A stretch of DNA of 64,000 nucleotides from Knoellia flava TL1 (GTDB lineage: Bacteria > Actinomycetota > Actinomycetes > Actinomycetales > Dermatophilaceae). The DNA lies in assembly GCF_000768675.1 (NCBI RefSeq), contig NZ_AVPI01000001.1, positions 124,001 to 188,000 of the forward strand. Direction: 5' to 3'. Every line of letters starts with the position of its first letter. Position 1 is the first letter of the stretch. Positions 61,027 to 64,000 of this stretch are shown in pieces. A program made the position numbers and the translations under genes. The notes below the pieces were generated by a model. That model was not told the origin of the DNA, searched no databases, and saw only the letters and a list, made by a program, of their open reading frames with translations.

Positions 61027-61671
61027 ATGAAGCTCACGCACCGTCCCGCAGTCCTCGCCCTGGCCCTCGCGCTCCCGCTCGGCCTCGCCGCCTGTGGCAG
61101 CTCGGACGACAGCACCGACACCGCGGCCAGCTCGTCGACCTCGGAGTCCATGAGCCCGTCCGCGAGCGCCTCCGAGTCCCCCTCGGGAGACATGATGGGC
61201 GAGCCGTTCGGCGCCGCCTGCAGCCAGGTTCCCGCCAGCGGCGCCGGCTCGTTCGACGGCATGTCGACCGCACCGGTCGCCACTGCCGCGAGCGCCAACC
61301 CGCTCCTGTCGACGCTCGTCTCCGCGGTCAAGGAGGCCGGCCTCGTCGACACCCTCAACGGCGCTCCCGAGCTCACCGTCTTCGCGCCGACGAACGACGC
61401 GTTCGCCAAGGTCCCGAAGGCGACGCTGGACGCCGCGATGGCCGACCCGAAGGGTCTGCTCACCAAGGTGCTCACCAACCACGTCGTCGAGGGCAAGATC
61501 AGCCCCGACCAGCTGGCCGGTGACCACAAGACCCTCGGTGGCGGCACGATCACGGTGGCCGGCAGCGGCGAGGACTTCACCGTCGGCGAGGCCAAGGTCG
61601 CCTGCGGCAACGTCCAGACCGCCAACGCGACCGTCTACATCATCGACGGCGTCCTGCTCCCGGCCTCCTGA
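61027..61671 (+). CDS. Fasciclin-domain lipoprotein (MPT83-like)
   Basis: 214 residues. LALPLGLAACGSS is a lipobox, so the protein is exported and lipid-anchored. A Ser/Thr-rich linker leads to one fasciclin domain (about 85-214), with the conserved LTVFAPTNDAFAKVP and NHVVEGKI-like blocks. It resembles the mycobacterial antigens MPT83/MPT70, which are SigK targets. ATG 61027 with GAAGGAGA seven bases upstream is preferred to ATG 61012. It is the first gene of the sigK operon. Confidence 0.9.
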   Translation: MKLTHRPAVLALALALPLGLAACGSSDDSTDTAASSSTSESMSPSASASESPSGDMMGEPFGAACSQVPASGAGSFDGMSTAPVATAASANPLLSTLVSAVKEAGLVDTLNGAPELTVFAPTNDAFAKVPKATLDAAMADPKGLLTKVLTNHVVEGKISPDQLAGDHKTLGGGTITVAGSGEDFTVGEAKVACGNVQTANATVYIIDGVLLPAS

Positions 61672-61704
61672 CCGACGAGCACCCGAGACAGGACGTAGGC
61701 GATC

Positions 61705-62307
61705 ATGGTCCACATGGCAGCGGTCGGCGACGAAGGAGACCCCTCGCCGACCGCTGCCGTGGGACCGGACCTCGCCGGCCTGCTCGGTCGGTCGGCCCGG
61801 GGGGACGAGGCGGCGTTCGCCGAGCTCTACGACGCCACCGCGGCCCGGGTCCACGGGCTCGTCGTCCGGGTCGTGCGCGACCGGGCGCAGAGCGAGGAGG
61901 TCACCCAGGAGGCCTTCCTCGACATCTGGCGCCACTGCACCCGCTTCGACTCCTCCAAGGGGTCGCCGCTCGCCTGGATGCTCACGATCGCCCACCGCAA
62001 GGCCGTCGACCGGGTCCGCTCCGCCGAGGCGAGCAAGGCCCGCGAGGTCACCTACGAGGTGACGACCGCAGAGCGCGAGCACGACTCGACGCTCGAGAAG
62101 GTCGAGGTCCGCCTCGACCAGGAGCGCGTCCGCCGCGCGCTGGCCTCGCTCACCGACACCCAGCGAGGAGCTGTCGAGCTCGCCTACCTCGGCGGACACA
62201 CCCACACCGAGGTGGCTGCCCTCCTCGGCATCCCGCTCGGGACGGCGAAGACCCGGATACGGGACGGACTCATCCGACTTCGAGACACCCTGGAGGTGAC
62301 GGCATGA
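61705..62307 (+). CDS. sigK: RNA polymerase ECF sigma factor SigK
   Basis: 200 residues. RSARGDEAAFAELYDATAARV is region 2.1-2.2, SEEVTQEAFLDIWRHC region 2.4, and LASLTDTQRGAVELAYLGGHT with VAALLGIPLGTAKTRIRDG region 4. The SigK identity rests on linkage with RskA and fasciclin and on the SigK-like promoters here. It would recognise CCATCC/CCGAAT promoters, including its own operon. ATG 61705 is the first of two close candidates (also 61714). It overlaps rskA by ATGA. Confidence 0.9.
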   Translation: MVHMAAVGDEGDPSPTAAVGPDLAGLLGRSARGDEAAFAELYDATAARVHGLVVRVVRDRAQSEEVTQEAFLDIWRHCTRFDSSKGSPLAWMLTIAHRKAVDRVRSAEASKAREVTYEVTTAEREHDSTLEKVEVRLDQERVRRALASLTDTQRGAVELAYLGGHTHTEVAALLGIPLGTAKTRIRDGLIRLRDTLEVTA

Positions 62308-63137
62308 ACCCTGACACGCACGCGCTCGCAGGCGCGTATGCCGTCAACGCCGTGACGGAGGAGGAGCGACGCTCCTTCGAGCTGCACCTCGGTCAGTGCG
62401 CGGACTGCCGCGCCGAGGTCGCCGAGCTGCGCGCCGCTGCCGCCACCATCGCGGCGGACGTCGAGCTGCCTCCCCCGCCGGCGCTGCGCGCGTCGGTCCT
62501 CTCCGCCGTGGCCCAGACCCGCCAGCTCTCCCCGCTCGAGGAGACCGAGGCGCCTGCTGCCGCTCCTGCCGCGACACCGGCCCCCGACGGGGCGCCGTCC
62601 CCGGCCGAGGGGTCCCCGGCTCCGGTCGATGCGCCGGTGGGTGCACCCCTTGACGGCTCGGCGGGTGTCGACGAGCTCGCCGCACGGCGTCGCAACCGGC
62701 TGCGTCCCTGGCTCGCGGCCGCCGTCGCCGCCGCCGTCCTCACCGTCGGTGGCCTCGTCTGGCAGCCGTGGCGCGACGACGCCCCCCCGCAGCTCACCGC
62801 CACGGAGCAGGTGCTGCAGGCCGACGACGCCCAGCGCCTCGAGCTGCCGATGGGCACCTCCGAGGTCGTCCTCGTCCGGAGCCCGTCGCACAAGCAGGCG
62901 GTCTTCGTTGCCGACGCCATGCCGAGCCCGCCATCGGGCAAGGCCTACCAGCTGTGGTTCGACGTCCCCGGGCAGGGCATGGTGAGCGCCGGCATGATCC
63001 CCACGACGGGGTCTGCCGTCACGGTCATGCTCGAGGGTGACGCCTCGACCGCCACCGGCGCCGGCATCACGCTCGAGCCCGAGTCGGGCTCGGAGCACCC
63101 CACGAGCGCCCCGGTCGCCCTCTTCTCGTTCGCCTGA
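62304..63137 (+). CDS. rskA: Anti-sigma-K factor RskA
   Basis: 277 residues. The N-terminal ZAS-like motif HLGQCADC (His-x3-Cys-x2-Cys) binds SigK, a Pro/Ala-rich linker follows, one membrane helix (LRPWLAAAVAAAVLTVGGLVW, about 132-153) anchors it, and an external RskA domain ends with VALFSFA. RskA releases SigK when it is cut by regulated intramembrane proteolysis, in mycobacteria through Rip1. The ATG at 62304 overlaps the sigK stop. Confidence 0.92.
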   Translation: MNPDTHALAGAYAVNAVTEEERRSFELHLGQCADCRAEVAELRAAAATIAADVELPPPPALRASVLSAVAQTRQLSPLEETEAPAAAPAATPAPDGAPSPAEGSPAPVDAPVGAPLDGSAGVDELAARRRNRLRPWLAAAVAAAVLTVGGLVWQPWRDDAPPQLTATEQVLQADDAQRLELPMGTSEVVLVRSPSHKQAVFVADAMPSPPSGKAYQLWFDVPGQGMVSAGMIPTTGSAVTVMLEGDASTATGAGITLEPESGSEHPTSAPVALFSFA

Positions 63138-63168
63138 CCGCCGCCTGGCGCGGTGGACAATGGGCGCC

Positions 63169-63755
63169 ATGCGATACGCACTCACCGGCGCCACCGGGTT
63201 CGTCGGCGGCGAGCTCGCCCGCCAGCTCGTCGAGGCCGGGCACGACGTCGTGGCGCTCGTCCGCACGCCGGGCCGGGCCACGGCCCTGAGCGCGCTGGGT
63301 GTCGATCTCGTCGAGGGCGAGCTCGACTCCGACAAGGCGCTCGACCGGCTGCTCGCCGGCGCCGACGGGCTCTTCCACGTGGCCGGTTGGTACAAGCTGG
63401 GGAGGACGTCGCGCGTGGCCACGTCCTCGCGATGGAGCGCGGGGTCGCGGGCGAGGACTACATGCTCGCCGGTGAGCCGGCCACCCTCTCCGAGCTGCTG
63501 GGGCAGGTGGCCGAGGTCGCCGGGACGAAGCCACCGGTGCCCCTCCCCGCCTCGGTCGTCCGGATCACCGAGCGGGTCCTGCGGCCCGTTGCCGGCGCCC
63601 TGCGACTGAGCGGCACCTACCACCCGGAGTCGCTGCGAGCGGCGCTGGCGAGCTACACCGGCACGCGGGCGAAGGCCGAGCGCGAGCTGGGATGGACCTG
63701 CCGCCCGCTCTCGGAGGGCCTCACGCAGACGGTGGTCGCCCTCCGCGCCCGCTGA
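63169..63755 (+). pseudogene. Decayed NAD-dependent epimerase/dehydratase
   Basis: The N-terminal part (MRYALTGATGFVGGELARQL through LFHVAGWYKLG) is in one frame to about 63400. The C-terminal part, beginning near EDVARGHVLAMERG and ending LTQTVVALRAR, is in the next frame. Family members have about 130-150 residues between these two blocks that are missing here, including the catalytic YxxxK. An internal deletion with a frameshift is the simplest explanation. A sequencing or assembly error cannot be excluded from sequence alone. Confidence 0.8.
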
Positions 63756-63918
63756 GCGCGAGACTGAGGCCGACCAACGCCACCGCCGGGCCCACGACCG
63801 CCCAGAGGGTGACGCCCGACATCACACTGCCCCCGAGCACGCCCACGCCCTGCAGGAACCAGACGAGACCGACGACGACCAGCACGAGGCCCAGGACCAG
63901 CCGCGTCCGCGTGCTCAT
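63721..63918 (-). CDS. Small hypothetical membrane protein
   Basis: 65 residues with two membrane helices (LVLGLVLVVVGLVWFLQGVG, and a second hydrophobic segment VTLWAVVGPAVALVGLSLAL) and a short Gly/Arg/Pro tail. It overlaps the end of the decayed epimerase gene by 35 bases on the other strand. The ATG at 63918 overlaps the stop of the upstream gene at the window edge, so the two form an operon. No function is assigned. Confidence 0.65.
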   Translation of the reverse strand: MSTRTRLVLGLVLVVVGLVWFLQGVGVLGGSVMSGVTLWAVVGPAVALVGLSLALSGRGGRPPSA

Positions 63919-64000
63919 CGGTTGCGGCGCTCGGAGATCGTCTCGATGAGCACGGACACGCCGGCTGCGAGCAGACCGACGACGATGGCGCCGAGGATGC
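63915..64000 (-). CDS. C-terminal end of a membrane protein (partial)
   Basis: Reading leftward from the window edge, 27 codons end at TGA 63917-63915: LGAIVVGLLAAGVSVLIETI, then SERRNR. This is one membrane helix and a short basic tail, and the stop overlaps the next ATG (ATGA). It is too short to name. Confidence 0.6.
   Translation of the reverse strand, partial: ILGAIVVGLLAAGVSVLIETISERRNR

Overview
The window is very GC-rich, gene-dense DNA from an actinobacterium. WhiB, DUF3073, GAF-ANTAR proteins, a SigB/SigF-type and a SigK-type sigma factor, F420-dependent glucose-6-phosphate dehydrogenase, GpgS beside FolP2, GuaB1, and frequent GTG starts with ATGA/GTGA overlaps all point to Actinomycetota. 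Gene content best fits a member of Micrococcales such as Intrasporangiaceae, but that family-level guess is an inference. I see no insertion sequence, integrase, prophage, rRNA or CRISPR array. No stretch over 300 bases lacks a gene; the longest are 53250-53540 (291) and 60742-61026 (285), and both carry hairpins and repeats.

0-7.2 kb: a membrane-lipid modification locus with the same gene set as the SigK locus of Mycobacterium tuberculosis (Rv0446c-Rv0449c). A FAD oxidoreductase, a DUF1365 protein and a UfaA1-like methyltransferase run leftward; a second cyclopropane-synthase-type methyltransferase and a DUF1295 membrane protein run rightward. The gap between them carries back-to-back candidate SigK promoters. 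7.3-16.9 kb: housekeeping and metabolic genes (GuaB1 GMP reductase, a cysteine-desulfurase-like protein, an FMN hydroxy-acid oxidase, a PHP protein, a GntR operon with a probable operator). 17.1-18.8 kb: tRNA-Glu, tRNA-Asp and tRNA-Phe with two small metabolic genes between.

19.6-33.5 kb: a stress and regulation island with WhiB, two GAF-ANTAR proteins, a SigB/SigF-type sigma factor, an AraC regulator, small membrane/envelope proteins (DUF2231, DUF4383, YtxH-like, holin-like, DUF3618, DUF4389) and redox enzymes. Several upstream regions contain GTTT-N15/16-GGGTAG, the SigB/SigF promoter pattern. 33.6-36.8 kb: an overlapping cluster of methyltransferase, CDGSH protein, haem-oxygenase-like diiron protein and GCS2 ligase, which looks like an uncharacterised pathway. 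36.9-45 kb: a PLP decarboxylase, a GPH-type transporter, an ABC exporter, and a two-component system. 45-53.3 kb: FolP2, GpgS, enoyl-CoA hydratase, DoxX, Fgd, a lipoprotein-micropeptide-DUF6766 operon, a Ddn-like protein and a leucine-type dehydrogenase. 53.5-60.7 kb: DUF3073, a cytosine-type permease with a cysteine hydrolase, PurM, PurF and a molybdopterin oxidoreductase. 61-63.1 kb: fasciclin lipoprotein, sigK and rskA in one operon behind a SigK-like promoter. The right edge holds a decayed epimerase gene and two small membrane proteins.

Two signals stand out. First, the octamer CGGCATAC (GTATGCCG) occurs 47 times by hand count on both strands, in several reading frames and in intergenic hairpins. 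That is far more than base composition predicts, and it resembles a DNA-uptake or chromosome-organising word. Second, promoter-like sequences link the split SigK locus at the two ends of the window into one predicted regulon.
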